A stretch of DNA of 64,000 nucleotides from DAITAZ01 sp036824045 (GTDB lineage: Bacteria; Pseudomonadota; Gammaproteobacteria; Burkholderiales; Rhodocyclaceae). Positions 1 through 8,159 of the stretch are shown here, one piece after another. The stretch is taken from positions 1-64,000 of the forward strand of contig DAITAZ010000006.1 in assembly GCA_036824045.1 (NCBI GenBank), given 5' to 3'. The notes beneath the pieces are model-generated. The model made no database searches, had not been told where the DNA came from, and was given only the letters and a program-made list of their open reading frames with translations. Made by a program: the position numbers and the translations under genes. The first letter of the stretch is position 1. Each line of letters opens with the position of its first letter.

Positions 1-50
1 TTCTTCCGCTTGAACTGGAGGGGCACGAAAGTTTCCAGCGAGCTGTTCAT
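1..50 (-). CDS. 5' end of an unidentified gene next to a recombinase remnant (partial)
   Basis: An ATG on the minus strand at 50-48 overlaps the stop codon of the recombinase remnant (ATGA overlap). It opens a frame that runs off the left edge, with predicted start MNSSLETFVPLQFKRK. Translational coupling to a recombinase is typical of small accessory genes in integrative elements. Too little is visible to name a family, so this is a frame supported by overlap and context only. Confidence 0.35.
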   Translation of the reverse strand, partial: MNSSLETFVPLQFKRK

Positions 51-295
51 CAGGCCTCGACCTCCATCAGTTCCGCGCCGATCTCCTTCGACGAGAATTC
101 ACCGATCAGCTTGTCCCAACCCAACTCACGCCACTTCACCTTGATGCCTTGTACCTCGCCGATGTGGACGAGGTCGATGCGTTCGATCATCAGGTTGGCG
201 ATGCGGTGGCGCTCAACCGGGAACAGGTGATCCCACACGTCGTTGAGACGACCCATCGCCATCACCGTGCTGACCTCGTTGGAGTCTGCCTGCAA
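50..295 (-). pseudogene. C-terminal remnant of a serine-type site-specific recombinase
   Basis: About 80 codons ending at 50 resemble the extreme C-terminus of large serine recombinases (resolvase/invertase family with zinc-ribbon and coiled-coil tail). The visible pattern is VWDHLFPVERHRIANLMIERIDL followed in part by KVKWRELGWD. The N-terminal catalytic resolvase domain with its active-site serine and the recombinase domain are absent. Upstream codons in the same frame (to 475) are low-complexity and unlike any recombinase, so the homologous part probably begins near 295. It is therefore a truncated gene left by deletion or an insertion junction, and it marks the edge of a former mobile element beside the ccm operon. 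The family call rests on remembered C-terminal sequence patterns and is moderately secure. Confidence 0.5.
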
Positions 296-499
296 CCTGC
301 GTTGCCTCGTAGTGGCCGATTCGGTAACTCGTGCTGAGGAATCTCTGGTTTTGTCGGGCAATCCCTTTGTAAAACTGCGCTCCCCATACGGGCGAGCGGT
401 GGTGTCCCGGGTCTTGGGCTGACGGGTGTGGAGGCGGCTTTCGCGATGGCCGCCCTGCGCGGGAGCGCTTGACATTAAGCAAGTCAGCCCGGGGGCGGG

Positions 500-519
500 A
501 TCAGGTAGAATCCTTCGCC
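500..519 (+). promoter_or_regulatory. Candidate -10 element very close to the ccmA start
   Basis: TAGAAT at 506-511 matches the sigma-70 -10 consensus at 5 of 6 positions. A start site about 7 bases further would fall at roughly 518, directly before the ccmA ATG at 520, and no ribosome binding site is visible. The mRNA could be leaderless or nearly so. TTGACA at 469-474 is a perfect -35 hexamer, but 31 bases separate it from TAGAAT, so it is probably not its partner. Confidence 0.35.
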
Positions 520-1119
520 ATGCTGTCTGTTACCGGTCTTTCCTGCGCGCGTGGGGAGCGCACGCTCTTTTCCGATGTGGCGTTCACGCTGGGGGAAAGC
601 GAATGGCTCCATGTGCAGGGGCAGAACGGCTCCGGCAAGACGACGTTGATGCGTGCGCTTGTCGGGCTCTCCCCGCCTCAGGCGGGCGAAATCCGCTGGC
701 GGGGTGAGGTGGCTCCGTCGAGCGACTTCCGCCGGGATCTGATCTATCTTGGTCACCACGCTGCCGTCAAGGAAGAACTGACACCGCTGGAAAACCTGCG
801 TTTGTCGGCGTCCTTGGACGGCTTCAACCTTTCCGAACGCGATGCGCTTGGGGCACTGGTCCGTCTGGGGCTGCGTGGCCGTGAAGAACTGCCGACCCGG
901 GTGCTGTCCGCGGGCCAGAAGCGCCGTGTGCTGCTTGCACGTCTGCTGACGAGGCCCGTCAAGCTGTGGGTGCTGGACGAAGCCTTCAACGCGCTTGACG
1001 TGGGTGCCGTCCAGCAACTGGGCGACTTGATCGGTGAGCATCTGGCCGGCGGCGGGCTGGCTGTGCTCACCAGCCATCAGCCGTTGCCGGTTCCCGGCGG
1101 CAGGGTGTTGGCGCTATGA
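520..1119 (+). CDS. ccmA: Heme exporter ATP-binding protein CcmA
   Basis: ATPase of the CcmAB(CD) ABC complex, which releases heme-loaded CcmE for cytochrome c maturation on the periplasmic side. The 199-residue product has a Walker A (GQNGSGKTT), an ABC signature-like LSAGQKRR and a Walker B ending in WVLDEAF, the normal layout and length for CcmA. I chose ATG 520 (MLSVTGL) over an in-frame ATG at 469, because the 17 extra residues are unlike the family and overlap the putative promoter. It is the first gene of a nine-gene ccm operon, and its stop overlaps the ccmB start (ATGA). Confidence 0.95.
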   Translation: MLSVTGLSCARGERTLFSDVAFTLGESEWLHVQGQNGSGKTTLMRALVGLSPPQAGEIRWRGEVAPSSDFRRDLIYLGHHAAVKEELTPLENLRLSASLDGFNLSERDALGALVRLGLRGREELPTRVLSAGQKRRVLLARLLTRPVKLWVLDEAFNALDVGAVQQLGDLIGEHLAGGGLAVLTSHQPLPVPGGRVLAL

Positions 1120-1781
1120 AGGCGATTCTCGCCGCAGCGCGCCGCGATTTATTGCTCGCCCTGCGCCGCAAGAGCGAGGTGCTGACTGCGCTGTTCTTCT
1201 TCGTCATCGTCAGCAGTCTGTTCCCGCTCGGCATTGGCCCGGAACCGGTGTTGCTGAAGAAGATCGCCCCGGGCGTGCTGTGGGTCGCCGCGCTGCTGGC
1301 CACGCTGCTTGGTCTGCCACGCTTGTTCGCCGCCGATCATCAGGACGGCACGTTGGAGCAGATGGCGCTTTCGCCCGAGCCCTTGGGGTTGTTGGTCTCC
1401 GGTAAAATCCTTGCCCACTGGCTGGTCAGCGGGCTGCCGTTGGTGCTGCTGGCTCCGGTGTTGGGCATCCAGTTTGATCTCGACGCCGATGCGCTGGGGG
1501 TGCTGGTTGTCGCCCTGTTGCTGGGCACGCCCCTGCTGAGCCTGATCGGCGCCATTGGTGCAGCGTTGACCCTGGGAGTGCGGGGCGGCGGCGTGCTCCT
1601 GGCGCTGCTGGTGCTGCCGCTCTACGTGCCGGCCCTGATTTTCGGTGCCGGCGCGGTGGAGGCCCATATCGCCGGTCTCGAGTTCGGTGGCCACATGTCG
1701 CTGCTTGGCGCACTGCTGGTCGTGGCCATGTTTTTCGCGCCGTGGGCAACCACGGCGGCCTTGCGTATTGCCCTTGAATGA
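1116..1781 (+). CDS. ccmB: Heme exporter membrane protein CcmB
   Basis: Integral membrane partner of CcmA. The 221 residues form about six hydrophobic segments, and the N-terminus (MKAILAAARRDLLLALRRKSE) is typical of CcmB, with the conserved cytoplasmic basic start followed by the first helix. Length matches the family (about 220). The 4-base overlap with ccmA suggests translational coupling. Confidence 0.95.
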   Translation: MKAILAAARRDLLLALRRKSEVLTALFFFVIVSSLFPLGIGPEPVLLKKIAPGVLWVAALLATLLGLPRLFAADHQDGTLEQMALSPEPLGLLVSGKILAHWLVSGLPLVLLAPVLGIQFDLDADALGVLVVALLLGTPLLSLIGAIGAALTLGVRGGGVLLALLVLPLYVPALIFGAGAVEAHIAGLEFGGHMSLLGALLVVAMFFAPWATTAALRIALE

Positions 1782-1827
1782 CTTGGTGACTGCCGGTTGC
1801 CCTTCCGCCACCGCCAACTTCCTCGAT

Positions 1828-2580
1828 ATGACCGATAACGCCCACCCCGTCGCCCGCTTTCTGTTCCACTTTGCCAGTCCGAAGGCGTTTTTTCCGCTCG
1901 CCGGCAAGATGGTTCCCTGGTTCTGGGGGCTGGCCGCCCTCTTCGGGGTTGTCGGGCTCTACATCAGCTTTTTCGTCGCGCCCACCGACGCCACACAGGG
2001 CGAGGGTTACCGCATCATCTTCGTGCATGTGCCGGCCTCGTGGATGTCGATGTTCATCTACATCGTCATGGCTTTCTGGGCCGGCATCGGGTTGGCGTTC
2101 AACACCCGGTTGTCGGGCATGATGGCGCAGGCGCTGGCGCCCACCGGCGCGCTGATGGCCGCGCTGTCGCTGTGGACGGGTGCGCTGTGGGGCAAGCCGA
2201 TGTGGGGCACCTGGTGGGTGTGGGATGCGCGCCTGACGTCAGAGCTGATCCTGTTCTTCCTCTACATCGGCTTCATCGCCCTGCAGGCGGCGATCGATGA
2301 TCCGCGCCGGGCCGACAAGGCCGGCGCCATCCTGGCGCTGGTGGGCGTGGTCAACATCCCCGTCATCTATTTCTCGGTCAAGTGGTGGAACACGCTGCAT
2401 CAGGGGGCGTCCGTCAGCCTGACCAAATCGCCCTCGATGGCGCAAACGATGCTCTGGGGCATGCTGGTCATGGCCCTGTGCTTCTGGATGTACTCGATCG
2501 CGGTGGCCCTGATGCGTGTGCGCGCCATCATTCTTGAACGCGAAGCCAATACGGAGTGGGTGAAACATGCAGTGGAATAG
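1828..2580 (+). CDS. ccmC: Heme exporter protein CcmC
   Basis: Heme-handling membrane protein that loads heme onto the periplasmic chaperone CcmE. The 250-residue product has six predicted helices and the tryptophan-rich WWD motif (WGTWWVWDARLTSE), with conserved histidines in the flanking periplasmic loops (FVHVPASW and WWNTLHQ). The frame is open upstream into ccmB, but ATG 1828 (MTDNAHPV) gives the usual CcmC length and N-terminus. It lies 46 bases after ccmB and overlaps ccmD by 14 bases. Confidence 0.95.
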   Translation: MTDNAHPVARFLFHFASPKAFFPLAGKMVPWFWGLAALFGVVGLYISFFVAPTDATQGEGYRIIFVHVPASWMSMFIYIVMAFWAGIGLAFNTRLSGMMAQALAPTGALMAALSLWTGALWGKPMWGTWWVWDARLTSELILFFLYIGFIALQAAIDDPRRADKAGAILALVGVVNIPVIYFSVKWWNTLHQGASVSLTKSPSMAQTMLWGMLVMALCFWMYSIAVALMRVRAIILEREANTEWVKHAVE

Positions 2581-2755
2581 CGTTGGCGAGTTCCTCGCCA
2601 TGGGCGGCCACGGGTTCTATGTCTGGGGCAGTTTCGGGGCCTGCCTCGTGCTGATGGTTGCGGAACCCGTCTTCGCCCGCCTCCGTCAAAGTGCCATTCG
2701 CGACACCCTGCGTCGCGCGCGCCTTGCTGAAGAACTTGACCGAACCAGCCCATGA
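2567..2755 (+). CDS. ccmD: Heme exporter small protein CcmD
   Basis: Small single-helix protein (62 residues) that stabilises the CcmABC-CcmE complex and aids release of holo-CcmE. The sequence contains the family pattern FLAMGGHGFYVWGSF followed by one transmembrane segment and a basic cytoplasmic tail. It overlaps the end of ccmC by 14 bases and the start of ccmE by 4, as usual in ccm operons. Confidence 0.92.
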   Translation: MQWNSVGEFLAMGGHGFYVWGSFGACLVLMVAEPVFARLRQSAIRDTLRRARLAEELDRTSP

Positions 2756-3192
2756 AACCCCGTCAGAAACGCATCGCCCTGATCGCGGGTGGCCTCGCCA
2801 CCCTCGGTATTGCCGCCGCCCTGGTGCTCAACGCCCTTGATTCCAACATCGCCCTGTATGTCACGCCCTCCGAAGTCGCGGCCGGCAAGGCGCCACAGGG
2901 CAAGGCCTTCCGCATCGGCGGCATGGTCAAGGAGGGATCGCTCAAACGCAACGAATTGACGGTCAACTTCGTCATCACCGACACGGCCAAGGAAATCCCG
3001 GTGGCCTACACCGGCATCCTTCCGGACTTGTTCAAGGAAGGCAAGGGCGCGGTGATTCAGGGCAAACTCGGTGCGGACGGCCTGTTCGCCGCCACCGAAG
3101 TCCTGGCCAAGCATGACGAGAACTACATGCCGCCCGAGGCCCAGCACGCCGTCGAGCAGGCTCAGCGCGCGCAGAAAAGCCTCAAACCATGA
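2752..3192 (+). CDS. ccmE: Periplasmic heme chaperone CcmE
   Basis: Membrane-anchored OB-fold chaperone (146 residues) that carries heme covalently on a histidine and delivers it to the CcmF/H lyase. There is an N-terminal membrane anchor at about residues 8-28, and the heme-binding motif LAKHDENYMPP contains the conserved His and downstream Tyr. The length matches. It sits between ccmD and ccmF with 4-base overlaps on both sides. Confidence 0.96.
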   Translation: MKPRQKRIALIAGGLATLGIAAALVLNALDSNIALYVTPSEVAAGKAPQGKAFRIGGMVKEGSLKRNELTVNFVITDTAKEIPVAYTGILPDLFKEGKGAVIQGKLGADGLFAATEVLAKHDENYMPPEAQHAVEQAQRAQKSLKP

Positions 3193-5144
3193 TCCCCGAA
3201 CTCGGACATTTCGCCCTTATCGTGGCCTTCCTCGTCGCGGTCATCCAGGGCGTGCTGCCGCTGGTCGGCGCCCAGCGCAACGATCCGACCTGGATCGCTG
3301 TTGCGCGCCCGTCCACCTGGGCCACGTTCCTGCTGATCGCGTTTTCCTTCGGATGCCTGACCTGGGCCTTCTACGACAACGACTTCACGGTGCAGTATGT
3401 CGCCGCCCACTCGAATACCGAGTTGCCCACCATGTACCGGCTGTCTGCCGTGTGGGGCGGGCATGAGGGTTCTTTGCTCCTGTGGGTGCTGATGCTGGCG
3501 GGCTGGGCGGCGGCTGTCGGCCTGTTCTCGCGCCAGTTGCCCGATGCCATGGTCGCGCGCGTGCTGGGTGTCCTCGGCCTGGTTGCGGTCGGACTGCTCG
3601 CCTTCGTCCTGCTCACCTCCAACCCCTTCGAGCGCTTGCTGCCGGGGGCTGAAGAAGGGCGTTCGCTCAACCCCCTGCTGCAGGACCCCGGCCTGGTGTT
3701 CCACCCACCGCTTTTGTACATGGGCTATGTGGGCATGTCGGTGGCCTTTGCCTTCGCCATCTCCGCCCTGATCGCCGGCCAGATCGACGCCGCCTGGGCG
3801 CGTTGGTCGCGGCCCTGGACCACGGTGGCCTGGGTTTTCCTCACCTTGGGCATCGCCCTGGGTTCGTGGTGGGCCTATTACGAACTGGGCTGGGGCGGCT
3901 GGTGGTTCTGGGACCCCGTCGAGAACGCTTCCTTCATGCCCTGGCTGGTTGCCACCGCGCTCATTCATTCGCTGGCGGTCACCGAAAAGCGCGGGAGCTT
4001 CAAGAACTGGACGGTGCTGCTGGCGATCGCTGCCTTCTCCCTGTCCTTGCTGGGTACCTTCCTCGTGCGCTCCGGTGTGCTGACCTCGGTGCACGCCTTC
4101 GCCACCGATCCGCGACGCGGCATCTTCATCCTGATCCTGCTTGCGATCGTGGTCGGCAGTTCGTTGATGCTTTTTGCCGCGCGTGCGCCCAAGGTCAGCG
4201 CCGGTGGCGCCTTCGCCCTGGTGTCGCGCGAAACCTTCTTGCTGGTGAACAACGTGCTGCTGGTCGTCGCCTGCGGCGCGGTGCTGCTTGGCACACTGTA
4301 TCCGCTGCTGATCGACGCGCTGGGGATGGGCAAGTTGTCCGTGGGGCCGCCTTACTTCAACGCCGTCTTCGTGCCCATCATGCTGCCGCTGCTGCTGCTG
4401 ATTGCCGTCGGGCCGGTGGCGCGCTGGAAGCAGGCGGATCTGGGCGCCATGCTGCGCCGGCTGTGGCCGGCCGTCGTCGCCGGGGTGGCCTTCGGCATTG
4501 CCGCGCCGATCCTGGCGGGCGGCTTTCATCCCTACGTCGCGCTGGTGCTGGCGCTGGTTGGCTGGATGATCGCCGCCATCGTCCTGCAAGCCATCGATCG
4601 GCTCAAGGCCGGAAAGCCGGCCTTGTCCTGGTGGGGCATGCAGTTGGCGCATTTCGGGCTGGCCGCTTTCGTCATCGGCGTTGCCTTGGTCAGCAACTAC
4701 CAGGAAGAGCGCGATGTGCGCATGGAGCCGGGCGATACGGTGTCGGTGGGCGGCCACGGATTCAGGTTCCTCGGCGTTCAAGAGGTCGAAGGCCCCAATT
4801 ACACCGCGTCCCGCGGGACCTTCGAACTGTCGAAAGACGGCCAGGTGCTGAAGAGCCTCCATCCCGAAAAGCGCGCCTACCACAGCTCGTCGATGCCAAT
4901 GACCGAAGCCGCCATCGATGCCGGACTGACCCGCGACGTCTACGTGTCCCTTGGCGAGGCATTGGATGCCAAGTCGGGTGCTTGGGCCGTGCGTGTGTAT
5001 TTCAAACCCTTTGTTGACTGGATCTGGGGTGGCTGCTTCCTGATGGCGCTGGGTGGCATCCTGGCCGCTGCCGATCGCCGCTACCGGTTGCTGCGCGCCA
5101 AATCGGCTGCCCTCCCTGCCGGATCCGCCGGAGCCACCAAATGA
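3189..5144 (+). CDS. ccmF: Cytochrome c heme lyase subunit CcmF
   Basis: Large membrane component (651 residues, about 14-15 helices) of the heme lyase that attaches heme to CXXCH apocytochromes. The WWD domain is visible as WGGWWFWDPVENASFMPW, and periplasmic histidine motifs such as GGHEGS and a PPLLYMGYVG segment are present. This copy belongs to the complete ccm operon and is probably the general lyase. A second CcmF-like gene at 22412-24322 sits beside the nitrite reductase. Confidence 0.97.
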   Translation: MIPELGHFALIVAFLVAVIQGVLPLVGAQRNDPTWIAVARPSTWATFLLIAFSFGCLTWAFYDNDFTVQYVAAHSNTELPTMYRLSAVWGGHEGSLLLWVLMLAGWAAAVGLFSRQLPDAMVARVLGVLGLVAVGLLAFVLLTSNPFERLLPGAEEGRSLNPLLQDPGLVFHPPLLYMGYVGMSVAFAFAISALIAGQIDAAWARWSRPWTTVAWVFLTLGIALGSWWAYYELGWGGWWFWDPVENASFMPWLVATALIHSLAVTEKRGSFKNWTVLLAIAAFSLSLLGTFLVRSGVLTSVHAFATDPRRGIFILILLAIVVGSSLMLFAARAPKVSAGGAFALVSRETFLLVNNVLLVVACGAVLLGTLYPLLIDALGMGKLSVGPPYFNAVFVPIMLPLLLLIAVGPVARWKQADLGAMLRRLWPAVVAGVAFGIAAPILAGGFHPYVALVLALVGWMIAAIVLQAIDRLKAGKPALSWWGMQLAHFGLAAFVIGVALVSNYQEERDVRMEPGDTVSVGGHGFRFLGVQEVEGPNYTASRGTFELSKDGQVLKSLHPEKRAYHSSSMPMTEAAIDAGLTRDVYVSLGEALDAKSGAWAVRVYFKPFVDWIWGGCFLMALGGILAAADRRYRLLRAKSAALPAGSAGATK

Positions 5145-5668
5145 ACAAGTTCACCCTGCCCCTGATCGGCTTTGTTGCCCTCGTCGCTCTGCTGGCGGTC
5201 GGTCTGGGCCTCAACCCGCGCGAAGTTCCCTCGCCGCTGGTCGGGAAGCCGGCGCCCCAGTTCCAGGTGGCCCAACTGCACGATCCAGACAAGACCTTCT
5301 CGCCCAAGGACATGCTGGGCAAGGTCTGGCTGTTCAACGTCTGGGCATCCTGGTGCGTGTCCTGCCGCGAGGAGCACCCGGTGGTCGTGGAATACACCAA
5401 GCGCGCCGACGCGATCCCGGTCATCGGGCTCAACCACAAGGACCAGCGCGACGACGCCCTGCGCTGGCTGACGCGTTTTGGTGATCCGTACCAGCTTTCC
5501 GCTTACGACATCGAAGGCCGTGTTGGCATCAACTATGGCGTCTATGGCGTGCCGGAAACCTACCTGATCGACAAGGCCGGCGTGATCCGGTTCAAGCAGA
5601 TCGGGCCGATTACGCCGGAAGTGCTCGAAAAGAAGATCCTGCCGCTGGTGAAAGAGTTGAATTCATGA
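5141..5668 (+). CDS. ccmG: Thiol:disulfide interchange protein CcmG/DsbE
   Basis: Membrane-anchored periplasmic thioredoxin-like protein (175 residues) that reduces apocytochrome CXXCH cysteines before heme attachment. An N-terminal anchor is followed by a thioredoxin fold. The active site is WASWCVSCREEHP, and the cis-proline loop is in GVYGVPETYLID. The 4-base overlap with ccmF and position before ccmH are standard. Confidence 0.95.
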   Translation: MNKFTLPLIGFVALVALLAVGLGLNPREVPSPLVGKPAPQFQVAQLHDPDKTFSPKDMLGKVWLFNVWASWCVSCREEHPVVVEYTKRADAIPVIGLNHKDQRDDALRWLTRFGDPYQLSAYDIEGRVGINYGVYGVPETYLIDKAGVIRFKQIGPITPEVLEKKILPLVKELNS

Positions 5669-6135
5669 GAATCCCGTCCTTTCTTGTGGCTGTATTGGCG
5701 GCAGTTTTCCTGCTTCAGCCCGCCAGCGCAAAGGAAGCCGCGCCGCTTGCCGAAGACCCGGTGCTCGAACAGCGCCTGACCACCATCGCCGAGGAGTTGC
5801 GCTGCCTCGTCTGCCAGAACGAGTCGCTGGCCGGATCGCGCGCTGAGTTGGCGCAGGATCTCAGGCGCGAAGTCCGCGACCTGTTGAAGGCGGGCAAGAG
5901 CGACCAGGAGGTCAAGGATTTCCTCGTCAGCCGGTATGGTGATTTCGTTCTCTACCGCCCACCCGTCAAGCCGATCACCTATCTGCTGTGGGTTGGCCCC
6001 TTTCTGCTGCTGATCGCCGGTCTGTTCGCGCTGTTCCGCTTCCTCAAGGGGCGCACCCGGGAGGTCGTGGACACGCCGCTTTCCGACGAGGAGAAGCGGC
6101 GCGCTGAAGCCCTGCTCAAGGATGCCAAATCATGA
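5665..6135 (+). CDS. ccmH: Cytochrome c biogenesis protein CcmH
   Basis: Periplasmic thiol-redox component of the heme lyase (156 residues). It has a signal peptide, the family active-site motif LRCLVCQNESL, and one C-terminal membrane helix (about residues 105-125) with a short tail. As in pseudomonads, the TPR part is encoded separately by ccmI. No second CcmH/NrfF copy accompanies the other ccmF-like gene, so this one may serve both lyases. Confidence 0.95.
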   Translation: MRIPSFLVAVLAAVFLLQPASAKEAAPLAEDPVLEQRLTTIAEELRCLVCQNESLAGSRAELAQDLRREVRDLLKAGKSDQEVKDFLVSRYGDFVLYRPPVKPITYLLWVGPFLLLIAGLFALFRFLKGRTREVVDTPLSDEEKRRAEALLKDAKS

Positions 6136-7334
6136 CCGGTTTCCTCATCGGCGCCTCCGTGTTGCTGGCGCTGACGGTCGGCCTGCTGCTGTGGCCGCTG
6201 CTGCGCCGCCCCGCCAGCGGGGACTACTCGCGCCAGCAATTGAACGCGGCCATTTACCGCGACCAGTTCGCCGAGCTTGACCGCGACCTCGCGTCCGGGG
6301 CGCTCTCGGCGGCGGATTACGAGCTCGCCAAGGCCGAGTTGCAGCGCCGATTGCTCGATGACAGCGGGGCGGAGTCACCCGCCGCTTCGTTGGCGCCCAG
6401 CAAGAAGACGGCAATGGTTGTTGCCACCCTGCTGCCCATTGCTGCGCTGACCCTTTATATCGGCATCGGCAAGCCGGATGCCTTGTACGGTAGTGCGCAC
6501 CAGCAGCGTTTTGCCAAGGAGGACATCGAGCAGATGGTCGTCGGACTGGCGGCCAAGCTCGAGAATGAGCCGGAAAACTACCGTGGCTGGGCGATGCTGG
6601 CGCGCTCCTACAAGGTGATGGGCCGCTTCAGCGAAGCTGCACGCGCCTACGAACGGACCGGTCCGATGCTGGACACCAGCGCGGAACTGTTGGTCGACTA
6701 TGCCGATTCCGTCGCGGCGGCCGCGGATGGCTTCAACGAGAAATCCCTGCAACTGATCGACCGCGCGCTCAAGATCGACCCGAACAACATGCAGGGCCTG
6801 TGGATGCGTGGCTCCGCCTGGTTTGAGGCAAAGAAGTACGACAAGGCGATGGTGGACTGGGAAAAGCTTCTGGCCAATCTCCCCGCTGGCTCGGAGGATG
6901 CGGAAACCATCCGCCGCAACATCGCAGAGGCCAGGTCTCTTGGTGGCCAGTCGCTTGCCCCGTCCAAGGCCAAGCCCGATGCGAAAGGCTCCGTCGGGCG
7001 TATCGAAGGTCGGGTGGAACTTGCTCCCGCATTGGCCGCCAAAGTCGGCCCCGGCGACATTCTGATGGTGATTGCCCGGGCGGGGGACGGTTCACCTATG
7101 CCGGCTGCCGTGCTGCGCGTACCGGCCAGGACCTTCCCCTTCGCGTTTGCGCTGGATGACAGCCTGTCGCTTACCCCGGATCAGAAGCTATCGATGCACA
7201 AGGAAGTGCTGCTTGAGGCGCGCGTCTCGAAAACCGGGCAGGCCAAGCGGGAGGCCGGCGATCTGTACGGCCAGGGCATCGCGGCCAAGGTTGGAGAAAA
7301 GGGCGTTGTCCTGACCATCGATCAGGTGCGCTGA
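6132..7334 (+). CDS. ccmI: TPR apocytochrome chaperone CcmI (CycH)
   Basis: Last gene of the ccm operon (400 residues). Two N-terminal membrane helices flank a cytoplasmic loop (about residues 1-115). Periplasmic TPR repeats follow (visible cores ENYRGWAMLARSYKVMGRFSEAARAYERT and PNNMQGLWMRGSAWFEAKKYDKA), and then a C-terminal beta-rich domain. CcmI binds apocytochrome C-termini and presents them to CcmF/H. A strong terminator follows. Confidence 0.93.
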   Translation: MTGFLIGASVLLALTVGLLLWPLLRRPASGDYSRQQLNAAIYRDQFAELDRDLASGALSAADYELAKAELQRRLLDDSGAESPAASLAPSKKTAMVVATLLPIAALTLYIGIGKPDALYGSAHQQRFAKEDIEQMVVGLAAKLENEPENYRGWAMLARSYKVMGRFSEAARAYERTGPMLDTSAELLVDYADSVAAAADGFNEKSLQLIDRALKIDPNNMQGLWMRGSAWFEAKKYDKAMVDWEKLLANLPAGSEDAETIRRNIAEARSLGGQSLAPSKAKPDAKGSVGRIEGRVELAPALAAKVGPGDILMVIARAGDGSPMPAAVLRVPARTFPFAFALDDSLSLTPDQKLSMHKEVLLEARVSKTGQAKREAGDLYGQGIAAKVGEKGVVLTIDQVR

Positions 7335-7354
7335 CGGTTTCCTCGCCCCCTTCC

Positions 7355-7388
7355 CAAAAAAACGCCGGCGTCAGCCGGCGTTTTCGTT
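7355..7388. terminator. Bidirectional terminator between ccmI and the Crp/Fnr gene
   Basis: A GC-rich stem (AACGCCGGC, loop GTCA, complement) is flanked by an A-run on the left and TTTT on the right. It can end the ccm operon on the plus strand and the convergent nap operon on the minus strand. Confidence 0.85.
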
Positions 7389-7428
7389 CAGGCCGCGGGT
7401 ACGGCGAAGCCGCGCTGTTTCCCGCCGG

Positions 7429-8136
7429 TCAGGCGCGGCAGAAGCGACGCAGCCGCTCCGGCTCGCAGATTGTGATGTGCTTGCCCTCAACGCGGATGAG
7501 GCCGTCAGCCGTGAGGTCGTGGAAGATGCGCGACAGCGTTTCCGGCTTGAGATTCAGGCGGGAGGCCAGCAGTTGCTTCGTCATCGGCAGGGCGATCGTG
7601 TACGAGCCGCCGTCGCAGCAGGCCTCCGAGTCCTCTGGACAATGGCGCAAGAGGTAGCTCACGACCCGCTCTGCGCCAGAATGGGTCGAGATGTGGTCGA
7701 TGTCGTGCACCAGGTAATGGATACGCGCCGCCATGCTGTCCATCAAGCTGCGGATCAAAGGATGCGCGTTGTCGTAGACCTCCATTACCACTTCGCGATC
7801 AATCCGTAGCAGCAGACTGTCGGTCAATGCCTCGGCGTAGTACGGGTACGGCTCGTCAAGCAGCATCTGCGCTTCGCCGAAACTTTGCTTCGCGCCCAGC
7901 GTTGTCAGCACCTTTTCGTTACCGCTGGTGGCCGGAAACGCCAGCTTGATCTGGCCCAGCACGATGACCCAGAACCCATCGCCCCCGGGGGTCCCCCAAT
8001 GGAACAGCGTCTCTCCACGTGCCAGACGCTTCTCCCGAACGCGCCCCGCCAGATTGCGGAGCGCGCCCTCGGGAATTCCCATGAACAGAGGTTGATGGAT
8101 CAGCAGGCTGGTGACGTCGATGATCGGATTGCGCAT
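7429..8136 (-). CDS. Crp/Fnr-family transcriptional regulator at the end of the nap operon
   Basis: 235 residues with an N-terminal cyclic-nucleotide-binding-like sensory domain and a C-terminal winged helix. The recognition helix region reads LNLKPETLSRIFHDL, whose E-x-x-S-R pattern is that of FNR/DNR-type regulators, which bind TTGAT-like half sites. There is no N-terminal cluster of cysteines, so it is not an oxygen-sensing FNR; a DNR/NNR-like or other effector is more likely. A paired cysteine near residue 175 (EACCDGG) is unexplained. I chose ATG 8136, since the upstream in-frame sequence is the shadow of napC. It lies 23 bases after napC on the same strand. It is a candidate for binding the palindromes at 19739 and 26226. 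Confidence 0.85.
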   Translation of the reverse strand: MRNPIIDVTSLLIHQPLFMGIPEGALRNLAGRVREKRLARGETLFHWGTPGGDGFWVIVLGQIKLAFPATSGNEKVLTTLGAKQSFGEAQMLLDEPYPYYAEALTDSLLLRIDREVVMEVYDNAHPLIRSLMDSMAARIHYLVHDIDHISTHSGAERVVSYLLRHCPEDSEACCDGGSYTIALPMTKQLLASRLNLKPETLSRIFHDLTADGLIRVEGKHITICEPERLRRFCRA

Positions 8137-8159
8137 GATCGATGTCAGGAAGCGAGCGG

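Noticed and set aside
469..483. TTGACATTAAGCAA as a Crp/Fnr box for ccmA
   Set aside because: The second half site matches poorly, and the position would place the start on the ccmA initiation codon.
469..519. Upstream ATG for ccmA at 469
   Set aside because: Adds 17 residues unlike CcmA and overlaps the probable promoter.
3162..4883. 573-residue minus-strand open frame inside ccmF
   Set aside because: Shadow of ccmF; low-complexity polar sequence without motifs.
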